From positions 62,001-126,000 of the forward strand of contig DAJPHG010000001.1 in NCBI GenBank assembly GCA_025992315.1: a DNA stretch of 64,000 nt, written 5' to 3'. The notes under the pieces are model-generated. The model was not told where the DNA came from. It searched no databases and saw nothing but the letters and a program-made list of their open reading frames with translations. Of this stretch, positions 51,832 through 59,985 are shown one piece after another. A program made the position numbers and the translations under genes. The stretch is from HGM10766 sp900757295 (GTDB lineage: Bacteria > Bacillota_I > Bacilli_A > RF39 > UBA660). Each line of letters starts with the position of its first letter. The stretch's first letter is position 1.

Positions 51832-52341
51832 TTACACCTCTTCTAATACTTTTTCTTCGTATAAAACTACTTTTTTATTACTTTTTGATTTTTTTATATC
51901 TATTACTCTTTGATTAGAAGAACCACACCACTTTAAAGTAAAGTCATGTAATTCGTCTACATATTGACCATCAACTAATACATCTATATAATTAAATATT
52001 TCTTGATTTTGTAGGTATTCATAGTTAAATCCCGTCCATACCCATAATGTCTTATCAGGATACTTTTCTTTAAATGATTTTGCTAATTTAGTTGATCCTA
52101 CAATATTTTTGGGATGTAAAGGTTCACCGCCTAATATTGATAGTCCTTGAATGTATTCTTGGTTGCATAATTCTAATACTTTTTCAATTGTTTTATCATT
52201 AAATTCTTTTCCACCATTAAAATCATGAGTATTAGGATTAAAACAATTTTTACAATTAAAAGTACAACCTTGCATAAATATAGACACTCTAATGCCCGGT
52301 CCATTAGAAACATCCATTTTTCTTATTTTATTATAATGCAT
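51832..52341 (-). CDS. nrdG: Anaerobic ribonucleotide reductase activating protein
   Basis: NrdG is the radical SAM activase that generates the glycyl radical in NrdD. The 169-aa product has the 4Fe-4S motif GCTFNCKNCFN (CX3CX2C), preceded by DVSNGPGIRVSIFMQ and followed by the SAM-binding LSILGGEPL. It lies three bases after nrdD. Confidence 0.95.
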   Translation of the reverse strand: MHYNKIRKMDVSNGPGIRVSIFMQGCTFNCKNCFNPNTHDFNGGKEFNDKTIEKVLELCNQEYIQGLSILGGEPLHPKNIVGSTKLAKSFKEKYPDKTLWVWTGFNYEYLQNQEIFNYIDVLVDGQYVDELHDFTLKWCGSSNQRVIDIKKSKSNKKVVLYEEKVLEEV

Positions 52342-52344
52342 TTT

Positions 52345-54507
52345 TTATTCCTCATCTAAATCTTTATTATCAATATGAATTACACGATCTTTGATTTCTT
52401 GAGTTCTTCCCTTATTCCAGAAATTTGTTCCAATATATCCACAAGTTCTACGTGCAACATTTAATGTATCATGATTTCTGTTACCACAATTTGGACAATA
52501 CCACTCTAAATTTTCATCTAAAAGTATTTCTTGATCATAGCCACATTCTTGACAATAATCACTTTTAGTATTTAACTCAGCATACATAATGTTATCATAT
52601 ATAAATTTAATTATTTCTAATACGACATCAATATTATTTGTTAAATTTGGAGTTTCAATATATGAAATAGCCCCTCCAGGTGATAATTTTTGAAATTCAC
52701 TTTCCAATTTTAATTTTGTAAAGGCATCTATTTCTTCAAATACTGGAACATGATAAGAATTAGTAATATAATCTCTATCTGTTATTCCTTTAATTACGCC
52801 AAATCTTTCTTTTAAACACTTAGCAAATTTATAAGTTGTAGACTCAATTGGAGTTCCATAAACACTATAATCTATATTTTCTTCTTTTTTCCATTCATCA
52901 CACTTATCATCCATTTTTTGCATTACTTGTAAGCCAAATTCTCTTCCTTCAGCATTATCAGTATGACTTTTTCCTGTCATATATTTAACACATTCATAAA
53001 GTCCTGCAAAGCCCAAAGAAATTGTTGAGTAACCATTGTGTAGTAAATCGTGAATAGATTCACCTTTTTTTAATCTTGCTAAAGCTCCATGTTGCCATAA
53101 TATTGGAGCAACATCACTTGTTACTTTTGATAATCTTTTATGTCTAATTTGCAAAGCACGGTGAGCAAGTTCTAATCTTTCTTCAAATATATTCCAGAAT
53201 TTATTCATATCTTTATCACTAGATAATGCTACATCTACAAGGTTTATTGTAACAACACCTTGATTAAATCTACCATAGTATTTAGGTTTTCCATCACCAT
53301 CTAGATATGGTGTTAAGAATGATCTACATCCCATACATGGATAACATTGACCATCGCCATTTTTATCTATTTTAGTTTCTTTCATTACCTTTTCTGATAT
53401 ATAATCTGGAACCATTCTCTTAGCAGTACATTTTGCAGCAAGTTCAGTTAAATAGTAATATTTACTTCCAACTTTGATATTATCTTCTTCTAAGACATAT
53501 AAAAGCTTAGGAAATGCTGGTGTGATATAAACACCTTTTTCGTTTTTCATACCCTGAATTCTTTGTTTTAGAACTTCTTCAATCAACATTGCAAGTTCTT
53601 CTTTATATTCTTCTGTCTCTCCAAGATATAAACAAACGCTTAAGAAAGGAGCTTGACCATTTGTAGTAGTCATTGAATTAATTTGATATTGGAATGTTTG
53701 AACTCCATCAGTTACTTCTTTGGCTAAGTCCTCTTTAACAAATTGTTCAATTTGCTCTTTAGATAATTTTCTTCTTTTATATTTTGCTTCATATAATTTT
53801 TTACTATCTCTAACAAAAGGAGCAAGATGAGCAAGTGAAATCGTACATCCACCATATTGACTTGATGCAACTCCTGTAATAATTTGAGTAGCTATAGTCA
53901 TTGCTGTTAAAAAACGATGAGGTTTTTCAATCATTACGCCATTAATATTAGTTCCATTTTGAAGCATATCTTCTAGATTAATTAAGTCACAATTATGTAA
54001 GGCATTTTGAGCAAAGTAATCTGCATCATGAAAGTGAATTATTCCTTCATCATGAGCTTTAACTATATCTTCTGGTAGCAAAAATCTTCTTGTTATATCT
54101 GTTGAAGTGATTCCTGCTAAATAATCTCTTTGAGTAGTAACAACTTTGGCATTTTTATTTGAATTTTCAGTGTTCCAATATTCACTTTCACCATCGATTA
54201 ATTCTTTTATAGCTAAGTCAGTAGTATTACTTCTTCTAACAAGTTCTCTTGTATAACGATAAGTAATATACTTTTTAGCCAATGTATATTTTCCAATAGA
54301 CATAAGTTTCATTTCAATTATATCTTGAATATCTTCAACTAAAATTCTTTTTTTACCTAATTTTTCAATGTATTTTATAATATTTTTTATCTGAGTGCTT
54401 GAAGCTTGTTCATCATCATCAACCTCAGTATTAGCCTTTATTATAGCATTTTCAATTTTTTCAGGGCTGTAATCAACCATGTGTCCGTCTCTTTTTATTA
54501 CCTTCAT
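52345..54507 (-). CDS. nrdD: Anaerobic (class III) ribonucleoside-triphosphate reductase
   Basis: NrdD makes dNTPs under anaerobic conditions using a glycyl radical. The 720-aa product has an N-terminal ATP cone (MKVIKRDGHMVDYSPEKIEN), the barrel with GGCTISLAHLAPF and CYPCMGCRSF, a zinc site CQECGYD and CPNCGN near the end, and the glycyl radical motif RRTCGYIGTNFWNKGR with Gly in TCGYIG. It is the first gene of the operon. Its promoter has TATAAT but a poor -35, which is overlapped by a perfect palindrome, suggesting activator control by the divergent Crp/Fnr protein. Confidence 0.97.
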   Translation of the reverse strand: MKVIKRDGHMVDYSPEKIENAIIKANTEVDDDEQASSTQIKNIIKYIEKLGKKRILVEDIQDIIEMKLMSIGKYTLAKKYITYRYTRELVRRSNTTDLAIKELIDGESEYWNTENSNKNAKVVTTQRDYLAGITSTDITRRFLLPEDIVKAHDEGIIHFHDADYFAQNALHNCDLINLEDMLQNGTNINGVMIEKPHRFLTAMTIATQIITGVASSQYGGCTISLAHLAPFVRDSKKLYEAKYKRRKLSKEQIEQFVKEDLAKEVTDGVQTFQYQINSMTTTNGQAPFLSVCLYLGETEEYKEELAMLIEEVLKQRIQGMKNEKGVYITPAFPKLLYVLEEDNIKVGSKYYYLTELAAKCTAKRMVPDYISEKVMKETKIDKNGDGQCYPCMGCRSFLTPYLDGDGKPKYYGRFNQGVVTINLVDVALSSDKDMNKFWNIFEERLELAHRALQIRHKRLSKVTSDVAPILWQHGALARLKKGESIHDLLHNGYSTISLGFAGLYECVKYMTGKSHTDNAEGREFGLQVMQKMDDKCDEWKKEENIDYSVYGTPIESTTYKFAKCLKERFGVIKGITDRDYITNSYHVPVFEEIDAFTKLKLESEFQKLSPGGAISYIETPNLTNNIDVVLEIIKFIYDNIMYAELNTKSDYCQECGYDQEILLDENLEWYCPNCGNRNHDTLNVARRTCGYIGTNFWNKGRTQEIKDRVIHIDNKDLDEE

Positions 54508-54539
54508 TTTAAATACTCCTTTACTGTACTTTCAATCAA

Positions 54540-54545
54540 ATTATA
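54540..54545 (-). promoter_or_regulatory. -10 of the nrdD promoter
   Basis: The minus strand reads TGTTATAAT (TATAAT with TGn). The expected -35 (54563-54568) reads CATTAC, a poor match. A start about seven bases downstream (54533) places the palindrome centre at about -41.5. Confidence 0.7.
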
Positions 54546-54564
54546 ACACAATCATTATTTTTGT

Positions 54565-54584
54565 AATGTTGCAATTGCAACATT
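54565..54584. promoter_or_regulatory. 20-bp perfect palindrome, proposed operator of the Crp/Fnr regulator
   Basis: AATGTTGCAATTGCAACATT is its own reverse complement. It lies between the divergent nrdD and crp/fnr-type genes. Its left end overlaps the weak nrdD -35 and its centre is near -41.5 for nrdD. Its right half supplies TTGCAA, a -35 for the regulator gene. Confidence 0.8.
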
Positions 54585-54603
54585 TTTAAAAAGATGTTAA
54601 TAT
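54575..54603 (+). promoter_or_regulatory. Promoter of the Crp/Fnr-type regulator gene
   Basis: TTGCAA at 54575-54580 and TAATAT at 54598-54603 (with TGT just before) have a 17-base spacer. The -35 is inside the palindrome, so bound regulator would block it. Confidence 0.65.
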
Positions 54604-54623
54604 TTTGTTAGAGATGATTTTTT

Positions 54624-55259
54624 ATGAACAATTTATTTATTAATATTACACCACGAAATATTGCCAGAATACTGCAATCTTTAGAAGCAAATAGTAATTT
54701 TTACAAAAAAAATTCTTCTATTTTAAAAGATGTAAAGAAAGACAATTTTATATGTATAGTAATTGACGGATATTTGCAAATAATAAAAAATGATTATAAT
54801 GGTAATAAAATAGTAATTGAAAAATTAGAAAAAAATTCCATATTTGGAACTTTAATTTCTCCTCTTTCAAATGAGGAATATGAAGTAGTAACTAAAGAAG
54901 ATAGTAAACTAGTAATAATAGATTTTAATTCTATTATTATAAATAATGAAATCAATAGTAATGTTTATAATCAATTTTTAAAAAATATTTTAAATATAAT
55001 GGCTATAAAAATTAAAGAATATAATGAAAGAATCGAAATATTAGCAAATAAAACAATAAGAAATAAATTACTAGCTTATTTTAAGATTACTTCAAAGAAA
55101 AGCAAATCTAAAATTATTTACTTGCCCTTTAATTTTAGTGAACTTGCTGATTATTTAGTTGTTGATCGATGTGCTATGTCTAGAGAACTTAAAAATTTAA
55201 AAGATGATGGTTTAATTGAAGTTGAAGGTAAGAAAATAAAACTTTTTTACACAGTATAA
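54624..55259 (+). CDS. Crp/Fnr-family transcription regulator
   Basis: The product is 211 aa. An N-terminal cyclic-nucleotide-binding-type beta roll (about 15-110; IDGYLQIIKNDYNGNKIVIE) and a dimerisation helix (NILNIMAIKIKEYNERIEIL) lead to a C-terminal HTH (FNFSELADYLVVDRCAMSREL). It lacks the N-terminal Cys cluster of Fnr and the Arg/Glu pair of cAMP-binding Crp is not evident, so the signal is unknown. Divergent from nrdD-nrdG-dut; probably activates that operon and represses itself. Confidence 0.88.
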   Translation: MNNLFINITPRNIARILQSLEANSNFYKKNSSILKDVKKDNFICIVIDGYLQIIKNDYNGNKIVIEKLEKNSIFGTLISPLSNEEYEVVTKEDSKLVIIDFNSIIINNEINSNVYNQFLKNILNIMAIKIKEYNERIEILANKTIRNKLLAYFKITSKKSKSKIIYLPFNFSELADYLVVDRCAMSRELKNLKDDGLIEVEGKKIKLFYTV

Positions 55260-55260
55260 A

Positions 55261-55282
55261 AAAAGATTCATTAAGAATCCTT
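55261..55282 (-). terminator. Intrinsic terminator of tyrS
   Basis: AAGGATTC and GAATCTTT form an eight-pair stem (one G-U) with a five-base loop, followed by a T run on the minus strand. It also lies just after the convergent regulator gene. Confidence 0.75.
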
Positions 55283-56485
55283 TAAGTTTACTTTTAAGAA
55301 TGTTTTTTTACCCTTTTGAATTATTAAGGAATTATCATTAAATAATGTCTTATCAATAATGGTGTTAGGCTCTAACACTTTTTCTTTATTTAAAGAAATA
55401 CCTCCTTGTGTAACTAGTCTTCTAGCTTCACTTTTAGAACTAGCAATATCGGTTAAAACTAGTAAATCTAAAATATTTTTATTTTCTATATCTTTAATAT
55501 CTATTGTAATTGATGGCATGTTAGCAGAAATTCCACCATTACTAAATATTTCTTCACTAGTTTTTTTAGCATTATTAGCAGCTTCTACACCATGTACAAA
55601 TTTAACAACTTCATAAGCTAAAGTTTTAGCGGCTTCACGTAATTCTGGTTTTTCTTTATGTTTTCTTTCTAAATCTTCTATTTCTTCTTTTGTTAAGAAG
55701 GTAAATCTTTTTAGATAATCAATAACCATTTCATCTTCACTGTTTAAAAAGAATTGATATAATTCGTATGAAGATGTTTTTTCTGGATCTAGCCAAATTG
55801 TTCCTGATTCACTTTTACCAAACTTTGTACCATCTTTTTTAGTAACTAAAGGCATAGTGAAAGCATATGCTTCTTTTTGTAATTTTTTTCTAATAAGTTC
55901 AATACCTGCTGTAATATTTCCCCATTGATCTTGGCCTGCTATTTGCATTAAACAATTTTTATTTTCAAATAAATGCATAAAATCAAGTGATTGCATAATC
56001 ATATAAGAAAATTCTGTATAGGTAATACCTTCATCTAATCTTCTTCGTATAATATCTTTGTTGATCATGTAATTTATATTAAAATATTTTCCATAATCTC
56101 TTAAATAATCTATAAAAGAAATATCTTTACTCCATTCATAATTATCTACTACTTCTATACCCGGAAAAAGCTTTTCTAATTGTTGTTTTAAACCATTAAA
56201 ATTATGATGTACTTGTTCATAAGTTATCATTGCTCTTTCACTTGTCGGTCTAGGATCTCCTATAAGTCCTGTTGCTCCACCAACTAATATTATTGGTTTA
56301 TGACCATACTCTTGTAATCTTTTACAAATTAAGAATGTAGACAAATGTCCAATATGCAAGCTATCTGCAGTTGGGTCTGTTCCAATATAAAAAGTAACTT
56401 TTTCATTATTTAACATATCAAAAATTTTAGGATCTGATACATCTTTAATTAATCCTCTAAATTTTAAATCTTCTACACAATTCAT
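55271..56485 (-). CDS. tyrS: Tyrosyl-tRNA synthetase
   Basis: This class I synthetase charges tRNA-Tyr. The 404-aa product shows TFYIGTDPTADSLHIGHL (HIGH motif), the tyrosine pocket TYTEFSYMIMQ and AGQDQWGNI, the KMSKS equivalent KFGKSESG, and a C-terminal S4 domain (SSKSEARRLVTQGGISLN). The ATG at 56485 follows AAAGGAGTGAGAAAA. The frame extends 22 codons further upstream into the T-box leader, which I do not accept as coding. Confidence 0.96.
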   Translation of the reverse strand: MNCVEDLKFRGLIKDVSDPKIFDMLNNEKVTFYIGTDPTADSLHIGHLSTFLICKRLQEYGHKPIILVGGATGLIGDPRPTSERAMITYEQVHHNFNGLKQQLEKLFPGIEVVDNYEWSKDISFIDYLRDYGKYFNINYMINKDIIRRRLDEGITYTEFSYMIMQSLDFMHLFENKNCLMQIAGQDQWGNITAGIELIRKKLQKEAYAFTMPLVTKKDGTKFGKSESGTIWLDPEKTSSYELYQFFLNSEDEMVIDYLKRFTFLTKEEIEDLERKHKEKPELREAAKTLAYEVVKFVHGVEAANNAKKTSEEIFSNGGISANMPSITIDIKDIENKNILDLLVLTDIASSKSEARRLVTQGGISLNKEKVLEPNTIIDKTLFNDNSLIIQKGKKTFLKVNLKDS

Positions 56486-56489
56486 TTTT

Positions 56490-56715
56490 CTCACTCCTTT
56501 TAATAAAAAAAAACATAAACTAAAGGATGAGTATAAAACCCATGGTACCACCTTAATTTATGATAAATCATACACTTTAAAACTATAACGCATTACCGAT
56601 TTATAACTCCCACTTTTGTAATTTCATTTTAAATACTTTTTTGTTTTCACCAACCACAAAATCTCTTTTTTTAAATATTTAAAACTACTTTAAAATGATC
56701 AATGCCTAAATATGT
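56490..56715 (-). promoter_or_regulatory. T-box leader of tyrS
   Basis: The antiterminator motif AAGGTGGTACCATGG is at 56540-56554 on the minus strand, followed by a terminator stem ending in nine T residues near 56507. The specifier UAC (Tyr) is seen at 56618-56620 in GAAATTACAAAAGT. Stem I sequences occupy the rest of the leader. Confidence 0.92.
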
Positions 56716-56718
56716 TTT

Positions 56719-56747
56719 CATTATAACATATAATTTAAGTATTCGTA
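56719..56747 (-). promoter_or_regulatory. Promoter of the tyrS T-box transcript
   Basis: -10 TATAAT at 56719-56724 with TGT before it; a possible -35 TTACGA at 56742-56747 with a 17-base spacer, minus strand. Confidence 0.6.
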
Positions 56748-56758
56748 AATATATTTAT

Positions 56759-57208
56759 TTACAGCGATCTTTTTTTATCTATTTCAAAATATTCATAGTA
56801 ATCTTCTACATTTGAAAAAATATCATTTTCTTTTATAAACTCACTTTGAGTTAAAGCTATAGTTACATCTTCAAATTTATTTAATTGATTTTCAATTTCT
56901 TTTAAAGTATCTTTTTGCTCTTTAGTAAGTTCATAAGGTGAATTCATTAACATTATACTTTTTTTATTAGTAGTTAAATTCAACAAAATTATTATACCAT
57001 TAATACATAATTCTACTGCGGTATAATATATTCCTACATTTTCTTTTAAAGGAATATTCAATGATTTAAAGTAATCACTTTGAGCAATTTCTTCATTAAA
57101 ACTATGAAAATGTGATTGATGATGGCTATTTATATCTACATTTTCAACAAGTTCTCCAAAAGTTGTTAGTTTTCCTGACTTATCGATTATAAATCCAAGT
57201 TCTTTCAT
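56759..57208 (-). CDS. Hypothetical protein downstream of dusB
   Basis: A 149-aa soluble acidic protein with a His-rich stretch (INSHHQSHFHSFNEE, about 26-40) and a central hydrophobic pair of strands (VELCINGIIILLNLTT). It overlaps dusB by four bases (ATGA). No family is recognised. The overlap means it is translated together with dusB. Confidence 0.65.
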   Translation of the reverse strand: MKELGFIIDKSGKLTTFGELVENVDINSHHQSHFHSFNEEIAQSDYFKSLNIPLKENVGIYYTAVELCINGIIILLNLTTNKKSIMLMNSPYELTKEQKDTLKEIENQLNKFEDVTIALTQSEFIKENDIFSNVEDYYEYFEIDKKRSL

Positions 57209-58197
57209 TCTAAACCCTCTTCTTTTAAATATTTTTCATAATTATCTAAAGTACTTATTAATTCATTTTTGTTTTTACATTGGCAAATTTGATTTTTTAT
57301 TTCTTTATTTCTAGGCATTCCTTTCAAATAATATAATATATGACTTCTTATTTCTAAATTAGCTAATTTTTCACATTTATCTTCTAACAAAAGATTGTAA
57401 TGTCTTTTCATCATATTAATTTTTTCTGTATTAGTTACTTTTTCTGGTAATTTATTTGTTTCTAAATATTCAACACATTCTTTTGTTAACCAAGGGTTGC
57501 CTAATACTCCTCTACCTATCATTACTGCATCACACTTAGTTTCTTCAAGCATCTTCTTAGCTAAAAAGCAACTAGTCACATCACCATTTCCTATAACAGG
57601 AATATTAACAGCTTCTTTTACCTGTTTTATTATATTCCAATCAGCTTTTCCACTATAACCTTGGGATCTAGTTCGAGCATGGACAGCTATAGCACTTGCT
57701 CCAGCTGCTTCTACTATTTTTGCTACTTCTACTGCATTTATTGAATTTTCATCCCAGCCGCTTCTTATTTTTACCGTAACTGGTACGTTTACAGTTTTTA
57801 CTACTGCTGAAACTATTTCTTTTATTTTTTGAGGATTTTTTAAAAGCGCACTTCCAGCTTGATTTTTTAAAGCAACTTTTGGTACTGGACATCCCATATT
57901 TATATCTATAATATCTGGGTGCATAGTATCTTCTACTATTTTTGCTGCTTTAACAAAGGACTCTATATCACTACCAAATATCTGTTGAGCAATAGGACGT
58001 TCTGCATCAGTCATTTTTAATAAGTCAAAAGTTTTTTCATTAGAGTAAACTAACGCTTTATCACTGACCATTTCAGCATAAATTAAACCAGCTTGCATTT
58101 CTTTTATTATTTTACGATATGAAGTGTTAGTAATACCCGCCATTGGTGCGAGTACTACTTGGTTTTTAATTTCAACATTGCCTATTTTAAATTTCAT
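57205..58197 (-). CDS. dusB: tRNA-dihydrouridine synthase (DusB type)
   Basis: This FMN enzyme reduces uridines in the tRNA D-loop. The 330-aa product has VVLAPMAGITNTSYR at the start, DINMGCPVPKVALKNQAGSALL with the catalytic Cys, KIRSGWD, VHARTRSQGYSGKADW, and the FMN phosphate motif IGNGDV then GRGVLGNPW. I use the ATG at 58197; a TTG one codon earlier starts the longer frame. It overlaps the pduL end by 11 bases. Confidence 0.94.
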   Translation of the reverse strand: MKFKIGNVEIKNQVVLAPMAGITNTSYRKIIKEMQAGLIYAEMVSDKALVYSNEKTFDLLKMTDAERPIAQQIFGSDIESFVKAAKIVEDTMHPDIIDINMGCPVPKVALKNQAGSALLKNPQKIKEIVSAVVKTVNVPVTVKIRSGWDENSINAVEVAKIVEAAGASAIAVHARTRSQGYSGKADWNIIKQVKEAVNIPVIGNGDVTSCFLAKKMLEETKCDAVMIGRGVLGNPWLTKECVEYLETNKLPEKVTNTEKINMMKRHYNLLLEDKCEKLANLEIRSHILYYLKGMPRNKEIKNQICQCKNKNELISTLDNYEKYLKEEGLE

Positions 58198-58759
58198 CAA
58201 ATATCTCTACTTCATCATTATTATTTAATAAGAAAGCATTCGCATCATCTGTATCAATATGAAGTTCATAAAAACCATTAGAACTAACTTTGGCTTCAGC
58301 CTCAATAATTCCTGATTTTTCATTATTTATTTTAATATATAATTTTTGACCATTAGTAACATTATATTTTTTAGCATCTTCTAAATTAAAATGAACATGT
58401 CTATTAGCTATGATAACGCCTTCTTCTAACTCAACTTCTCCAGCTGATCCAATTAATGTAACAGGTATTGAATCTTTAACATCGCCACTTCTTCTAACTG
58501 GTGGATTAATTTTTAATTTTCGAGCATTACTTTTAGATACTTCTATTTGATCATAAGGTCTAAATGGACCTATTATTCTTAAGTTTTCTAATGTCTGATC
58601 ATTACACTTAATTGTTACTGTTTCTTCACAGGCAAATTCACCTATTTGATTTAATTTCTTTTTTAAAGTTAGTTCTTCTTTATTAAATAATTTTTTAAAA
58701 GTCTCTAATGTTAAATGTAAATGATTATTGCTTATTCCAACAGATACTTTTGCTTTCAT
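58187..58759 (-). CDS. pduL: PduL-type phosphotransacylase
   Basis: PduL transfers acyl groups between CoA and phosphate, using two zinc ions. The 190-aa product shows the paired His motifs SVGISNNHLHLT and IIANRHVHFNLEDA, and GPFRPYDQIEVSKSNARKL with PPVRRSGDV between them. The start at 58759 follows AGGAGGAATTTT. No microcompartment shell or diol dehydratase genes are nearby, so it probably serves as the general phosphate acetyltransferase. That would fit with acetyl-phosphate made by phosphoketolase. Confidence 0.92.
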   Translation of the reverse strand: MKAKVSVGISNNHLHLTLETFKKLFNKEELTLKKKLNQIGEFACEETVTIKCNDQTLENLRIIGPFRPYDQIEVSKSNARKLKINPPVRRSGDVKDSIPVTLIGSAGEVELEEGVIIANRHVHFNLEDAKKYNVTNGQKLYIKINNEKSGIIEAEAKVSSNGFYELHIDTDDANAFLLNNNDEVEIFDEI

Positions 58760-58815
58760 AAAATTCCTCCTATAAGTACATATAATTATAACTAAATATG
58801 TAAAATAAAACAAGA

Positions 58816-58840
58816 TAAAACAAGCATTTAAGCTTGCTTT
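58816..58840 (-). terminator. Probable terminator after the glycosyltransferase gene
   Basis: CAAGC and GCTTG form a short stem around a six-base AT loop at 58821-58836 with A-rich/T-rich flanks giving TTTTAT on the minus strand. The stem is short, so confidence is moderate. Confidence 0.5.
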
Positions 58841-59910
58841 AATTGATCTTCTATTATTTTTTTATTGTTTAAAATTCTTTCATTTTGTGGATCTTTTTCT
58901 AGAGCTTTGATAACAAATAGTAAAGCCATTTCAGGATTATTTAAATTACTATAAGCTACACTTAATAAATCATAGATAGTTGCATCATAGCACCATGGTT
59001 CATTTATATAAGATTTATATTTATTAGTAATATCTAATGCTTTTAAGCAGTATTTTTTTACTAGTTCATAATTTTTTTCATCTGATTCAAGTAAAGCAAT
59101 TTCTACTAAAGGCTCTCTTAAATAGGGAGTTTCTTTTATAGCAGTTAAATACCATAAACGAGCTTCTTCGATTTTTTGTAAATTTAAATATGATCTAGCT
59201 ATGAATCTCATTGATGCACTTCTTTCATCTTTCCAAGTAGCACTTTTTAATTTTAGATGTTTTTCTAATGTATCTATACACTTTTGATATTGTTTATAAT
59301 ACATATATTCTCTTCCTAAATAATGCATATTTCGATCATCGTTTGGATCTTCTTGAACTGATAATTCCAAAAGAGGAAGATAACTACTTCTTGATTTTGT
59401 ACTATCTGGATAATGATTTAAAGTAATATTATTAGTTGTTATTATTTTTTCTTTGATTGAAGTTTTTAAAACTTCATGAACCGGATGTACCCACTCATAA
59501 TTGTCTCTAGAATGAATTTTTTCTATGTAAAAATTAACAGCAGGTTTATTGTATTTATCAAAACTCCAATTATAATTATATCTTATTCTAGCATTAGGCT
59601 CCCATAATTTTTCTAATTCTTTACGCCAACCACTTTCAAATACTTCGTCTAAATCAGTACAAACACAAATATCTGTATCTTTTGGAACTAATTCTAATGA
59701 TTCATTACGCGCAACATCAAATCGCCATGGGTGTATTTCTTTTACAGTTACATTAACTCCTAAGGATTTTAATAAATTAACTGTATTATCTGTAGATCCA
59801 GTATCAAGAACATATATTTCATCTGCTTCTTTCATTGAATTAAACCATCTATTCACAAATTTTTCTTCATTTTTTGTTATTGCATAAACACAAACTTTAT
59901 ATTTTTTCAT
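58828..59910 (-). CDS. Family 2 glycosyltransferase with C-terminal TPR repeats
   Basis: A 360-aa cytoplasmic protein. The GT2 domain (about 1-180) starts KVCVYAITKNEEKFVNRW and has DTGSTDNTVNLLKSLG and the DXD-like CTDLDEVFE. TPR-like helical repeats (about 185-355) include MHYLGREYMYYKQYQKCIDTL and AYSNLNNPEMALLFVIKALE, here quoted in part. SPBc2-type and SunS-like spore or peptide glycosyltransferases share this layout. It sits directly after the collagen-like spore protein gene, so it probably glycosylates the Thr-rich collagen region. A GGGGGG-rich ribosome binding site precedes the ATG. Confidence 0.85.
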   Translation of the reverse strand: MKKYKVCVYAITKNEEKFVNRWFNSMKEADEIYVLDTGSTDNTVNLLKSLGVNVTVKEIHPWRFDVARNESLELVPKDTDICVCTDLDEVFESGWRKELEKLWEPNARIRYNYNWSFDKYNKPAVNFYIEKIHSRDNYEWVHPVHEVLKTSIKEKIITTNNITLNHYPDSTKSRSSYLPLLELSVQEDPNDDRNMHYLGREYMYYKQYQKCIDTLEKHLKLKSATWKDERSASMRFIARSYLNLQKIEEARLWYLTAIKETPYLREPLVEIALLESDEKNYELVKKYCLKALDITNKYKSYINEPWCYDATIYDLLSVAYSNLNNPEMALLFVIKALEKDPQNERILNNKKIIEDQLKQA

Positions 59911-59945
59911 AAAGTACCCCCCATACTAATTATATTTCTAAATTT

Positions 59946-59978
59946 AAAAAGCTATTAACTTTAACAATTAATAGCTTT
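59946..59978 (-). terminator. Intrinsic terminator after the collagen-like gene
   Basis: An eleven-pair perfect stem (AAAGCTATTAA with TTAATAGCTTT, nine-base loop) is followed by TTTT on the minus strand. Confidence 0.8.
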
Positions 59979-59985
59979 ATTGTTA

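Noticed and set aside
56486..56551. A 22-codon N-terminal extension of tyrS.
   Set aside because: It would translate the T-box terminator, and the ribosome binding site fits the ATG at 56485.
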